From: Poecilobothrus nobilitatus
Taxonomy: Eukaryota > Arthropoda > Insecta > Diptera > Dolichopodidae
Direction of reading: 5' to 3'
DNA length: 64,000 nt
Assembly: GCA_947095535.1 (NCBI GenBank)
Contig: OX352773.1
Location: 40,135,398-40,199,397 of the forward strand
Part shown: one piece after another, positions 24,347-36,465 of the stretch
Layout: every line of letters begins with the position of its first letter
Position numbering within the stretch: the first letter of the stretch is position 1
Position numbers and translations under genes: made by a program
The notes under the pieces: model-generated
Databases searched by the model: none
Seen by the model: the letters and a program-made list of their open reading frames with translations, nothing else
What the model was told of the DNA's origin: nothing

Positions 24347-26384
24347 GTTTTATATAATGTAAATATGTATAAATAAAATGGAAAAATAAAAAGCAAATCT
24401 ATTAAACTTTTCAAAAATTTTATTTTTTATTTTTAGAATCTGAACATTAAATTTTTATGTTTAAATATTTAAATACTAACTAATAAGATCGTAATATATA
24501 GATAAACTATAATTATATTTTACAGTTTTAAATTTCATATTAACTATTAGTACATAATTAGAAAACTCCTTATTTAGTTTTTTGTTTTTCGAATCAGCTG
24601 AATTACCCTAAATAAGTATTAAAATTTAAAATATTGTGCTGAATTGATGCTGCTGAAATCGTAGTGCTGAATTAAAAAAAAATATTTATTTATATATTTT
24701 CCTTCAGGAATTTTTTATAGTATCTTTTCTTCAACTTCGAAATATCTGAAGATCTTCAAATATACGACTATAATATAAATATAAAAATTAAAAAAGAAAA
24801 TTTGAAAGAAATTTATGCAATTTTTCGAACACAAGTCATATTATATAACTAGGGATTTTAATTCATAGAACATAAAGATCATAACTTTTATTCATAGTTG
24901 TTTTTAGTTGTTTAGGTAACCATTATCTTCTCAGAATTCAAGAACTAAATAAAATTAAATTCTATTAATTGGAAACTTTATGATTTAAAAGCAATTTTGC
25001 ATTCAAATTTTTTTTTTCTTTCTGAAGGATTTTCTATTGAAAAAATAATACAAAAAAAAAAAAACAAAACCTTGATAAGAGCATTAAAAAAAACATGGTA
25101 ATATGTAAAATGAAAAGCTTTTTAAAGATGCACAATTTCAAAACCAAAAATTAAAATCATTTCAAATTATGATTAATTTTGCAAACAAAATTCAAAAATT
25201 TTTCTTTCACTCATAATTACAAGGAAAAACTGAATAAAATCGTTCCGAAGATTCAGAGAAATCAAAATTTTTCAAAATAATGGTTTTATATAACGGTAAA
25301 ATTAAATGGAAACTAAAAGAAAAACGTGTAAATCATTTTCATACTGATTTATAAAACTTAAAAAATTTTTTTCCTATCATTTGACATTTTAGGATTAAAA
25401 AATATTAGACAGAACTTCAGATAAAAACATGGGGGTTTTTCCAAATTTGAAAAGGTTTAACTTCTTAATGGATGGGACTATACATAAAAAAGTTATTTCA
25501 CAATATTAATTTTTTAATGAGTCCGATGAATAGTTAAATTTTGATTGCCTCATTCATATGCCTCAGTGTATAGAAGTTTTGTAAACTAATGGACGGACAA
25601 AGAGAGTGAAACTAAATGTACCTAATTAAAATTTTCAAAAGTTCAAATTTTTTTTGGAAAATGTGAAAAACAATATTTGAAAATAAAAACGCAATTGCGC
25701 ATTTAAAAAAAAATTTTTTTTTTTTTTAAAGAAAGTAAGAAAAATAAAAGCGCATTTAAGTAGAAACAAAAGAAAAGCCATTTCAAAACTTCTTTTAAAA
25801 TTTTTTAGAAAAAAAATTACGAAAAATAAAAGAAACTAAAGGAAATTACCTTTTGCTTTAAGCATGGCAAGAATTTTTTTTTATTTTCTTGAATTTTTCC
25901 TTCATTTTTTTTTTTCAGTCTATTAAGAATTAATATTGTAAAAAAAAAAAAAGTTGTAAGTTTAGTTTTTATATATGTGCACTGTAATAAGTCGCACAAA
26001 ATAACTTTTAATAATTAAAATAAGTAACATTGAATTTCATAATGCCTAAAAATAAATACATATTTGAAAATATTCTGGAAGACGAATAAATTATTTGACT
26101 CTAAATTTAACATCTATTATATTTGTATTAAGGGTATCAGATAAAAATATTTAAAAATTATTATTTTGGTACTACATAATATATCTTGAACCGAAATGAT
26201 CTGTAATGCCCTAGTATTTCAAAAACTTTGTTTTATTTTTTAAACATAAAATGAAAACAAGTTGCATATTTTGGTCGCATTATAAGAAACTATAAATATA
26301 CTCATTATTACAAGTTACAACTCATAATTCATAGCAAATTCATTCTTGGTATGTATATGTATATGGTATAGAAAGAAAGCTAAA

Positions 26385-26500
26385 ATCGTTGATCAGACAA
26401 ATCAGAGAATGGAGATTAACCTACACTATCTGAGTGAAATTGAACTATTTAACAAGGCGAAAGATAGAACAAAATATTGAGAAATCATCAACAATATAAT
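26385..26500 (+). pseudogene. Possible retroelement C-terminal relic (weak)
   Basis: One plus-strand frame reads SEIELFNKAKDRTKY, a stop, then EIINNI. This resembles the AxDRxxWRxxIxxx end of RTE-like polyproteins. The match is short, the tryptophan is missing and a stop interrupts it. The opposite-strand frame at 26426-26686 shows no motif. I give this low weight; the similarity could be chance in A-rich DNA. Confidence 0.25.
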
Positions 26501-29391
26501 ATAGTATAAAGCAATATCATGATCGCCAACATTCGAAATCGGATAGACAGTATAAGAAGACAATATTTTGATGGAATTAGAACCCGAGTTCATGGCACAA
26601 GAATAATACTTTTTAATATAATAATAATATTTACTTAAAAGAGTATATATACATATAATAATTTCTTTAAACCCCTTAAGAGACAAAGCAGATTTTGGTC
26701 CCTATTATTTTTTTTAAATGTGGCGTTAAACGAGAGAATAAAATCATGGATTCTCATCAATATTCGAAAAAATCTGGAATTAAGCTTGAAAAAAAAATCT
26801 TGAAAATTAAAATTATTTATTTTTGAAATGATCAAATTTCGATACCGATTTTGACACCCATTTTTTTTTTGTTGAAAAACTTTTAATTTTTAATTTTTTT
26901 TAGTTAAAAATTGGATTTTTTTTTAAAAGAAAAACATTACAAATATTGATTCAAGATTGTTTTTTTCAAGACTTTATTTTTACAGTACTTATTATTTTTG
27001 CTTAAGATTTTTTTTTCCAGAAAAACGACGTACCCCCTAAAATCACATATTTAACTAATAAAGTTATTCGTTTTTGACACTTGATCACTCGACCCAAAAA
27101 AAAATGTCATTCCTTTTAAGATCAAATTAAAAATAGTATTAAAAGCTAAATGTTTTAAAAGCTAAAAATATTAACAGAGTCATTTTAAATTGAAAATTGA
27201 CAGTATGATATTCCATAATATTGTAGTCTAGTGATTCATAATGGGAGCATAAAATAATATTAAATATTAACCCTTATCTTCCTTAAACAATTAAATCAAT
27301 TCTTTTTTTGTTAATCTCATTAATGATAAAAACCTCTAAGCATCCAATTTCAATCAATTTTATTTATCACAAACCATAGATTATCAACATATTATAAGGT
27401 TTTTAATCTATTAAAATTCAACCAGCACCTAAAATTTCCTGAATTTACTTTAATTTTATTACTGTATTAAAAATTTTTAATTAAAATTAAGGTTCAAAAT
27501 TCCTTTAAAGATTTTAAATAAATAAATGTTTAAACATGAATATGTTCGTTCGTTTACATAAAACTTAAATCCATTGTAAATCATTTTAATTAGGCTACTT
27601 AAAAGTTATCTTTCAAGATTAATTAGAACTGAATTACAAGTTTTCTTTTTGTTGTTCTGTTTTCTTTTTCTTTTTTTTTTTTTTTAAGTAGTATAGGTAC
27701 TATTCAAGTACAGATTTTCTAATTTCATCATAAAATGTTTATACTTTTCTTTTCTTTTTTTTTTTTTTTTTTTGACTTTATTTAGAAGTAGAAAAAAAAA
27801 AACAAAAAAAAAAAAACAAAATAAAAATAAAAAACAAAACAACTTTATATTTAACATAATTTGCGAATTTTTTTTTTTATTTTGTAAAAGAAAAACTTTT
27901 TTTTTTCTACAAAAAAATTTTTATTCTTTTTATTCTTATTTTCATCTCAAGGATAAGTTTTGTTTTTATTCCTATTTTCTTTTTTTCCTTTTTTGTTTTT
28001 AAGGAAGAGAAGGATAAATTGCCTGCATAAGTGCTGACAAGTTTAATTTACATATTTTTATTTTAATTTTTTTTCTGTTTTTGTTTTTCTTCTATTTTTT
28101 GTTTTTTTTTTTTTTTTTTGTAATAAATTAAAGTTATCTAAAATGATGTATAAAGTCCTTGGTTTAATTTTTTTTTTTATGTATTTGTTTTTATTTAAAA
28201 TTACAAAACAAAAAAAATTTAAAGTTTTAATTTTTGTGAAAATTTAAATTTTTTTCAAATGGTTATATATATATATACTTTTCTTTTGTTCAGTTGATTT
28301 GACTCAATATAAGCTTTATATGTTATATTATGTATATAGTTTATTATTCTTCTTTATTCTCCTGTTTTTATACAATAATGTAGTATTTAATAGTTTTACT
28401 CAAAATATTCAAAGTACTAAAGATTCCTTTCAACAATTTAAGATGATTTATAAAATTTTTCGAATTTTATTTGTTAAATTTGACTAAAGTATATATATAT
28501 ATGTATGTCACTACACTCTGAATAGGGTATACGAAGGAACTGAATAACATATAATGAAAAGCTATACAAAACATACACATACAAGTGTTAAATTAAAAAG
28601 AAAAAAAGGAATAAAAAAGGATAATAGAAAACTGAATTGAGTTGCTATTCTATATGTTGAATAAATTTGTATTTTTTTTTAACGGGAAATTCAAGTGAAA
28701 ATTATTAAAAAAAAAAAAAAAACATTCAACAATATTTTCTTTAAAAAACATGCTATAGTATAATTTATATATGTTTTTTTTTACCACGAAAAAATATTGT
28801 GTTTATTAAAGTGTATTATTTACCCTTTAAAAATATACTTTGCACATAATTCATTGCATATTTATTATAATTATATGTAAATACATAAATATACAATAAA
28901 AATCAATCCTAAAAATTAAAATTATGGAAATTATTTTTAAAGACAAAAATCAAAAAAAAAAACAAATAAATAAAATGAAAACCGAAAAATGTGTAGAAAA
29001 CCGGAACAATTGGATTTACTTATTTATTTATTTATTTATTTTTTTTTTTTTGCCTAAATTTTAGTCTATTTTTTTAATCCCCTTTTCATGCCAACAACCC
29101 TTTCTTTCGAATTTTATTTATTTTATTTAATTTTTTGTATTTTTTTTTTGGTTTGCGATTTTTAGTATTTTCATTTTTGATTTCATATTAAAAAAATTTC
29201 CATAAAGATTGAATGGCGCCACATGTAATATAACATTTTTTTTTTCATGATTTTTATATATTTTACTTTTTGTTTTCCATCAAATTCATTTTTTAATGTG
29301 AAAAACCATAAATATATATATATATATATATATACTTAATATAAATATCAATGATCACAATTATCAACTACCACTACCACTACCATTATTA

Positions 29392-29437
<46 letters not shown>

Positions 29438-31753
29438 GGCATATTTTGTCACACAAAATAAATACCCAAAAAAAAAAAAAAATATATAAAAAAATCTTAA
29501 AGTTCAATGCTTTATAAATTAATATTAACTGCTCCTTTTTTTTTTTTGCACTTGTTTGTATGTATGTAATGAGTATGTTAGAGTTTGTTTTTTTGTTGTA
29601 CTTATTCATAAGCCGGAGACAAATTCAAAAAAAGACAAAATTTCCACTTCAAAGAATTATTTAGATTTTCCATTGCTCCTTATTGTAAAAAAAAAAAGAA
29701 AAAAACCAGGGATGTAAAGAATTTTTCGAGGTCATATAATTATTTATTCTTTAAGATATTTGAGAAGAGAAATTTATTAAGTTCCCACAAGCGATTACAA
29801 TTCTTCTAAGAAATGTTCAATAATGGAAACAATTCTAAAATAACTGGAGTATGTTTTTTTTTTCATTTTATTAAAGGCTGTATGGTTTTCACTCATCAAA
29901 GCGTAATCTGTTTATATTTTATAACAGTTTTTGTTTTAATTTCTATTTAAATTGATTTTACTTTGGATTCTATACTAAAATAGAAGTTTATTTATTGTTA
30001 TAGATTAATTTTTTGTCCAAGATTTCATCATGATAATAATGTTGGCTGAATTTTCTTTTGATCCTGATGCTAGCCATCTTTAGTAATTTTTTTTACCCTT
30101 ATTATTTGTGATGAGTTTTAAGTCCAATCCGTTACATAAAATTTATTTTCATTCCACTCAATTTTTATTAATTTTATACTTTCACTTGCCTATTTCTATA
30201 TGGATAATTTTATCATCGCGAACCTGTATTTTTAAACGTATCTATAAATTGACACGTGGTATTAAAAATAACTACGAATACAAACAGGGGATTTAACAAG
30301 TACACCGAATTTTCTAAATTCAATACATCCCTAATACACACACACGAAATAAATTTTTTATTATATGGTTTTTTTTCCCAGAAACTCAAAAAGAAAATAA
30401 CAAAGGGAATAGAAGAATCCATCAGGAATATTGGGAATAAAACAAAAAAAAAAAGAAGAAAATGGTGGGATCACCTAGGGTGGTAACGAATTCACTGTGA
30501 GAGTATTTTTTATTTTTATTATTTTTTTTGAAATTTGTTTAAATCGTATGTACAATGAAAAAATTTACAAAGTAGACACGCTGGCAATAATTTTTCAATA
30601 CAATAACAAAAAAAAAAAAATAAATAAAAAATATGCAAAAAAAAAAACAAAGAATTTTGTAGAGTTAAAAAAAACAATCACAATACAAAAAAACAGAATG
30701 AAATATTAGAAAAATGGGAATAAGAGGCAAAAATCCCTTTCAAAGGATCAAAATGCAAATTTCTTTTTTTCATTTTTACTTTTGTTCTTGTTTTTCTTTA
30801 CAAAAAAAAAAAAAAAAAACAAAAAAAAGTAATGACATCGCCCTTTTCTTTCTATTATATTTTAATAAAGAGTCACCGCATTCAAAATCTAATCCAGAGT
30901 GTTTAGGTATTTAAATTAAATTCGAAGGGAATTTAAAAGAATAAAAGAATTCTTTGGGAACTTAAACAAGTTCCAAAAAAAGAAGAAAATCCAGGTGAAG
31001 TTCCAGAAGATTATAAAATTTTTTTCGTATTTATTTTTGTGTGATTTGAAAAATATGCAACCATGTTTTGTTTTTTATTTTATCCTGATCATATTTTCAT
31101 TTTCTATTCAATTGAAAAATTAAATTTTTTTTTTTTTTTTTGTTTTTTTTTTTTGTATTTTATTTGATGTTTTCCCTGTTTTATTTTTTATTTATTAGGA
31201 CACTGGGATACCGGAAATTTGATTCTGAAAGTGATGGATAGACAGAAGTTTTTTTTCTTTTATATACTCGTATGTGTACTTATATGGAAAAAAAAAAATA
31301 TTCAAAATTTGGATGTTTAGAGGGTTTAGAGGTTTTAGTTTTCAAAATACGAATTTTTGTTTACTTTAATTTCTTAAGTTCAGAAAAATTTTTTTTTTTT
31401 TACTTTACTAGAAATTGTCTAGGAATGAAAATAAAATTAATTTTAAAAAACAAAAAGGAGGCTTTTAAATATCAGGAAAAAATAAATTTAGTAAAGAATC
31501 TCAAAAGTAAAATTGTTATAACGAAGTAAATAATAAAGAAAAATTTTCAAGATTTGCTAATTTAACTATAGATATTCCTTAATAGTCGTGGATGTGTATT
31601 TCTTTCTACTTAATATACACTTTCAATATTTACATTTTCAGTATTTAAAGTTTTTAAAGTCATTTCATTTCATATCTTCACTTTATTTTTTTCGATTCTT
31701 TATTATTTCGCTCAATTTACTTTAATAATGTTCCATTTAAATATACTTGATCA
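26501..31753. other. A/T-rich non-coding DNA with simple repeats
   Basis: No gene or identifiable transposon was found. Long T-rich tracts (27640-28130) and A-rich tracts (28690-28730, 30610-30650, 30800-30830) dominate. Frames such as 27772-28002 and 30497-30709 are poly-K/N/F. Confidence 0.7.
29385..29437. repeat. (TTA)n trinucleotide microsatellite
   Basis: About seventeen ATT/TTA triplets run with one G interruption, preceded by CCACTACCACTACC. In one minus-strand frame this reads as poly-Asn followed by GSGSGS, but no gene context supports translation. Confidence 0.88.
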
Positions 31754-31977
31754 TTTTTTTTTTTTTGGTTCATTCCCCTGCAGCATAAATCTGACAAGGT
31801 ATACAGCCTTTCTTTTTCAGACGTGGCTGTAAATATAGTAAGGGGGAATAATTCTTACGACTTCTGTGATACGATTCGAATCCAAACTTCCTCAGTGTTT
31901 ATAGAGTGGACCGCTCTTACTGACTGGACCGCTCTTACTGATTGGACCGCTCTTACTCACTGGACCACCGAGGCGCC
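31754..31977 (-). mobile_element. tRNA-derived SINE family S, copy 1, with triplicated head segment
   Basis: On the minus strand the element begins at GGCGCCTCGGTGGTCCAGTG (A box TGGTCCAGTGAG) and carries the B-box-like GGATTCGAATC (31873-31883 on the plus strand). It continues through a body with CAGCCACGTCTGAAAA and AAGGCTGTAT, and ends in an A tail, seen as T at 31754-31766. It matches copy 2 at 32805-33003 nearly throughout. Its head contains three tandem 18-bp units (31908-31961), where copy 2 has one. No clear target-site duplication was found. It is non-coding and relies on a partner LINE for movement. Confidence 0.78.
31908..31961 (-). repeat. Three tandem 18-bp units in the SINE head
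   Basis: GGACCGCTCTTACTGACT, GGACCGCTCTTACTGATT and GGACCGCTCTTACTCACT lie head to tail, followed by GGACCACCGAGG. On the SINE strand each unit contains AGTAAGAGCGGTCC, so part of the pol III A-box region is reiterated. The unit differs by only one or two bases between copies. Confidence 0.9.
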
Positions 31978-32804
31978 ATAAGTTTTTTTTAAATTATTTA
32001 TTTCATTTCAATTGCTTGAAATGTGTAGAAAAACATTTGCTGAATATCTACGTTCTCATCTGGTCTAGCTCTGGTCTAGCTACAAAAATATTGAAATATT
32101 CAAAATATCTATATGTTAGCATCATCATTATCAGGTCAGAATTACAGGTTGATAGAATTTGCCCGTCAGTACAATTCCTCTTCACATATTTCGATCTTTA
32201 TTTTACTGGTTACCTAATTTATTACCGTAAAGGTTGCGCCGACATTTTTTAAATGATTCTTTGTGGTTCTTACTTGAATCACTCCATGAATCAACTTAAA
32301 AATAAAAGTAGTTTTTAAGGAAAAAATTTAAATTCTACTTTTAAAATGTACATTTTATAATTGTTTTCAATAAAACTAACTAATTTAGTAATTATTAATC
32401 TGTTAAATTAATACACAAAAAGTACGATAGTATAAAAAAATACTGACTAAAAAAAGTTAAATTATGAAATACGTACAGCTATTGTATGTTTTATCGAAGT
32501 TTTACAAAGTACTTTAATTTAAATCTTTGAAGTACTTACTTTTAAAAAAAATATGAACTCTGTATAATCTAAATTAAAAATAAAAATTACATTGAAAAAC
32601 TTCCGTTTATAATTCAATAAATGAGAAAAAAAAAGTTAAAATAAAAAAACAACTAAAAAATGATCATTATAAATTGAATTAAAAAACCATTTTGTTTTTT
32701 TTTGTCTCTTGTTTTTGATGTATTTATACTGTGTAAGTTTATAAAACAAAACGAGAAAAAGTGTATAGTTGGCTGTATCAACTCTAGGATACTCACACGA
32801 ATAT

Positions 32805-33003
32805 TTTTTTTTTTTTGTTTTTTATTACATTTCTCTACCACATAAATGTGGACAGGAAATTACACAGCCTTTACTATTCAGACGTGGCTGTAAATGTCGT
32901 AAGAGGGAATAACTCTTACGACATGTGTGGGACTCGAACCCACACTTCCTCGGTGTTTACAACGTATTTTATACGCTCTTACCCACCAGGCCACCTAGGC
33001 CCC
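32805..33003 (-). mobile_element. tRNA-derived SINE family S, copy 2, with target-site duplication
   Basis: On the minus strand it begins GGGGCCTAGGTGGCCTGGTG (A box TGGCCTGGTGG). It has a textbook B box, GGGTTCGAGTCCC (32930-32942 on the plus strand), and a body with CAGCCACGTCTGAATAG and AAGGCTGTGTAA. It ends in an A tail (T run 32805-32816). It is flanked by CTCACACGAATAT (32792-32804) and CTCACACAAATAT (33004-33016), a 13-bp target-site duplication with one mismatch. This marks LINE-mediated retroposition into copy B. The body contains a perfect 11-bp hairpin at 32895-32923. Confidence 0.85.
32895..32923. repeat. Perfect hairpin in the SINE body
   Basis: TGTCGTAAGAG and CTCTTACGACA are exact reverse complements around the loop GGAATAA. 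In copy 1 the same region keeps only AGTAAGG...CTTACGACT, so the stem has decayed there. It lies next to the B box and may extend the structure of the SINE transcript. Confidence 0.8.
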
Positions 33004-33574
33004 CTCACACAAATATAATATATGTTCTTTCGATAAAATTTTACAATAATCTTTTATAAAATTTCTGATATTTCACTTTAATTAAGTACTGAGCCGAATG
33101 TATATATTTATGTAAATTTCGAAATTGCTACTCGTACCCGCTACACTGAATCAACAAAATCTTACCGAAGTTATTGTCATAAAACTTGGATCATCTTATA
33201 GAAAATTTCATATGTCTACGTTTTATTAAGTACGAAGATATGAGGAAATAAATTAAATAGTTATATGAAAACTTCCCGAATCTTTTGTAGCAATTTAATT
33301 TAACAAAGAATGTCGGTATAAAACTGTATTTCTTTTGACAAAATTCCAAATACCTAATTTAATTATAGACATTAAGATATTCTAATATACTTAAAAACAT
33401 TTTATGGCTATTACACGAACCTACCGGTCGAACTTGTTAAATTCCAATAGGAAAATTAGCATTTATATAAAAATAAAATGGTGAAAATATCAGAATTTTA
33501 ATAGTTATCAGGCGGACGCAAGAAAAGTCACACACACATATAGTTAAATTCACAATTCAACTTTAAGCAAGAAT

Positions 33575-33820
33575 ATACAGGGTGTTTGGCAAAAGAGTGC
33601 AAATATGTAAAACGATTCATGAAACTGAAATTAGAAAAAAAAATGTATGGCAGGGAGGGTCTATTATAAAGTGTCTATTATAAATCGTTTTCGAGATATT
33701 AATATTTTAATGTTTTTTTGGTTTTAAATTATTAGTTAATTGCATTGTTCGTATGTGTTTAGTTCTAATTTAAAAAGTAATTACCCCAATATAATGAAAT
33801 CTTCAACAGTTGACAGTTTG
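33575..33820. mobile_element. Candidate insertion beginning TACAGGGTGTTTGGCAAAAG
   Basis: This segment interrupts copy B between its repeated modules and its terminal block. It begins with TACAGGGTGTTTGGCAAAAG (33578) and contains ATCGTTTTCGAGATATTA (about 33683). That CAGGGTGTxxxxCAAAA...TTTTCGAGATAT combination is a recurrent arthropod repeat end. I see no matching far end and no coding sequence, so both the class and the right boundary are uncertain. Confidence 0.45.
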
Positions 33821-33916
33821 AAGAATAAGTTTTATATCTCATCTCCATTAAGACGGCACAAACGTAATGGCAAATTTATCATATTCTTAAAACTATGTTT
33901 GTAAGAGTATAAAAAG

Positions 33917-36465
33917 TGTTTTATATATGTAATTATTTATGTACGTACATATATATACAATCTCATTCATTAGTTTAAAAGTCCTTTTCAGCTCACTGAA
34001 CTTTTGTATTATTATTCTCTCTTTATATATTATATGTACATAATATATGTATATGTATAGTATTTTTTCGGTAAGTTTACCAAGTCAGTACAACAAAATT
34101 TATATATATAGAAAACTAGAATAGTTAACAAAAAAAAAAAAGAAAAAAAAAACTTACTTAAATGAAAATAATTTTTTAAAAGTAAAAAAAAAAAAAATAC
34201 TAGAAAAAAATCAACTTTACAACTTGTACATTGTATTTAAAAGTACAAGCATATAAATTTAGATGGCGATATGTTCATTTTCACCTGAAGTTTTTTTTTT
34301 TTTTATTTATTTTTAATGAAAAATTATTTAACAAGAAGGTAACAAAAAAAAAAAAAAATATTTAATATTTTATATTTTAACTTAACTATAGTACCAAGGA
34401 GTAGAGTGAACCAAAAAAACGAATCAACTATAAAAACCAACTACAAAAACAACGTATCAACCAACAAAACAAAAAAAAAATTCTCCAACCAGTTTTAAAA
34501 ATTTATTCCAGTCATACTATTATTAATATACATATATATATATAATATATAGGGGTGCAAAATATATACAGATCATGTCATTATACTAGGTTTTTGGTCA
34601 TAAATAATTTTCATTCACTTTTAAAAATGTATGTATATGTATAGGATATTTTTGCGTACATATATGTATATAACATATATATATGTACAATAAAATTTAA
34701 AAAAAAAAAATATGGACACGACCAAAAAGAAAAAAACAAAAACAAAAAAAAAAATCTTATCGCTGCCATGTTGCATAATATTTCAATTTTAATCCTTGGC
34801 ATTTATCACAGTAAAAACAAAAAACAAAAAATTATATCAAATTTTTGTTATATTTTTATTATTTTATATACCTATAAATATATATTAACTATGTATGTAT
34901 TATTGTATATTTTATTTAAAAAAAGTATAACAATTAGTTTTCGTTGAGTAATGGTGACAAACTATATTTTTGTCAGAGTAAAAAAATTAAAAGAAAAAAT
35001 AAATAATTATTATTAGAGAATATGAAAAGTTCATTTTTCATTTAATTTTTTTTGTTTGTTTTTTTTTTTTTTTATATTATTATACTTATTTTGTATTACA
35101 CGGAATTCCTGTGGTTTGAAAAAAAAAAAACAAAAAACATAAAAGATCAATTTTTATTTTTTAATTAAAAAAATATGTTAAAATAATATTTTTATTAAAA
35201 ATTTTTGTTGATTTTACATGATGGTGGTTTATATTTGAAGCTGAATACAATTTAAAATATTTAAAAAATTAAATTTTATACAAAAATTTAATATTTCTTT
35301 AATTATTATTCAATTCAGCTCAATTTTATTGTTTTGCTGAATTATAATTTAAAATTATTAAATGATAAATTATATTTACATTAAGTTTGTCTGCGTACTT
35401 AAAAACTTTACAAAATATGTAAAATTTTATAAATTTTTAGCCCGAAAACTGTCTGCGTATTGAGAGTGACTATTGCTCTGACTAAATTTTTGATCACGTG
35501 ACACACTTCTCTTAAAAAGTTTTTATAAAGTTTTAGCCAGGAAAATTTTATCCGGCAAAAACTTTATAAATTTATATAAGTTTTTAAATGTCAAAAAAAT
35601 ATATTTTAACAGAGTGAGTTTCATTCTTACGCTGAGTAAAGTTTATGCGTTTTCGCTTTTAATATGTATTTATTACAAACAAATAATGGAGTCTTAAAAA
35701 AAATTTTTAATTTTAAGAAGTATAGTTCAATTGAACGATTTCGTTTTGACAGTTTGACCTTTGTAACTTTGTAATATTTAAGTTAACTTTGGTCTCGAAA
35801 TGAAATTCTATTCCGGCTATTTTGAAACGAATAAGAAACGAAACGCACTTTAGATGTTTAATGTTTTATTATTTAATGTTTAACTTATTTCGGTCTCACT
35901 ACTACTACTTTCTGATTCTTCTTTTTCTGAATCATTATCAAGCATTTTCATTAAAATTAATTCTTTTTCCATTTTTAATAATAAATAATTTATTTAACAC
36001 AATTGAATTTAAAAAAAAATCTGAAAAAAAAAAACTTGTACCTTATTGTTGTAAATTGTAATTTCAACTAAACATTATATGTCAATGGCAAGTGTGGAGT
36101 GTCAACTATAACATTTTTAATCAGTTTTCTGTCTGCGTACTTTTCCTAACAAATGACAATAAAATGAGAAAAACGTGAAATTTTACTCTTTTCCCAAAAA
36201 AAAAAAATAGTCAGAGAAAATTAGTCAGGAAAGTACCCACCTATTAATAAATTATTATTCAATTCAGCACAATTTTTTTCGTATAGCTGAATGGTAACTT
36301 AACATTATTGACTCCTAAATTATATTTACACTAGTAAAGTTTACATGTGCTGTGTGTGTAATTTTAATTACAATAACATGTTTATTCAATTTCAATTTAA
36401 TTATTTTTATATTATGTTTCATATTATTTTTTTCTTTCTTAAAAATTATATATTTGGTTTTTTAT
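33917..36465. other. A/T-rich non-coding DNA with local direct repeats
   Basis: No gene was found. Two similar stretches of about 80 bp, at 35308-35385 and 36250-36340, share ATTATTCAATTCAGC, GCTGAAT and AAATTATATTTACA in the same order. They bracket about 860 bp in which CTGTCTGCGTA-like strings occur three times (35388, 35448, 36130). The frame 35822-36061 is low complexity. This bracketed segment may be a decayed mobile element. Confidence 0.5.

Larger units (their letters stand above)
20342..26384. other. A/T-rich non-coding DNA, no gene recognised
   Basis: The segment is made of A/T homopolymers and simple repeats. Frames such as 22208-22480 and 23968-24213 are poly-F/L/K translations of T- or A-rich tracts. 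At 23120-23760 short GAGCATGTTCTGATTAA-like motifs recur in both orientations (see findings), with a strong hairpin at 23224-23252. Confidence 0.7.
32745..33916 (-). mobile_element. DINE-1-like element, copy B, carrying nested insertions
   Basis: The plus-strand left edge ACGAGAAAAAGTGTATAGTT, then TCAACTCTAGGATAC, is the reverse complement of the GGGTATCTxAGAGTTGAC...CTCGTTTT end of copy A. The right edge, GGCACAAACGTAATGGCAAA (33855) then ATATTCTTAAAACTATG and GAGTATAAAAA, matches the end of copy C. Two or three repeats of the GCTACCCGAA...TTTTACAGAAGTT module are recognisable in decayed form from 33121 to 33440. The unit is split by a tRNA-derived SINE (32805-33003) and by another segment at about 33575-33820. 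The left TATACCC hairpin is mutated. This copy is clearly older than the SINE inside it. Confidence 0.7.

Noticed and set aside
29364..29609. Frame ending in poly-Asn and GSGSGS
   Set aside because: It is a translation of the (TTA)n microsatellite and its ACC-rich flank.
32895..32923. Hairpin as a bacterial-type terminator or a microRNA precursor
   Set aside because: It lies within a SINE body in a eukaryotic context, the stem is only 11 bp, and no suitable longer fold was seen.
11935..33003. tRNA-like heads at 11.9, 31.9 and 32.9 kb as functional tRNA genes
   Set aside because: They lack a full cloverleaf with matching acceptor arms, carry A tails, and at least one has a target-site duplication. 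They are SINEs or retroposed pseudogenes.
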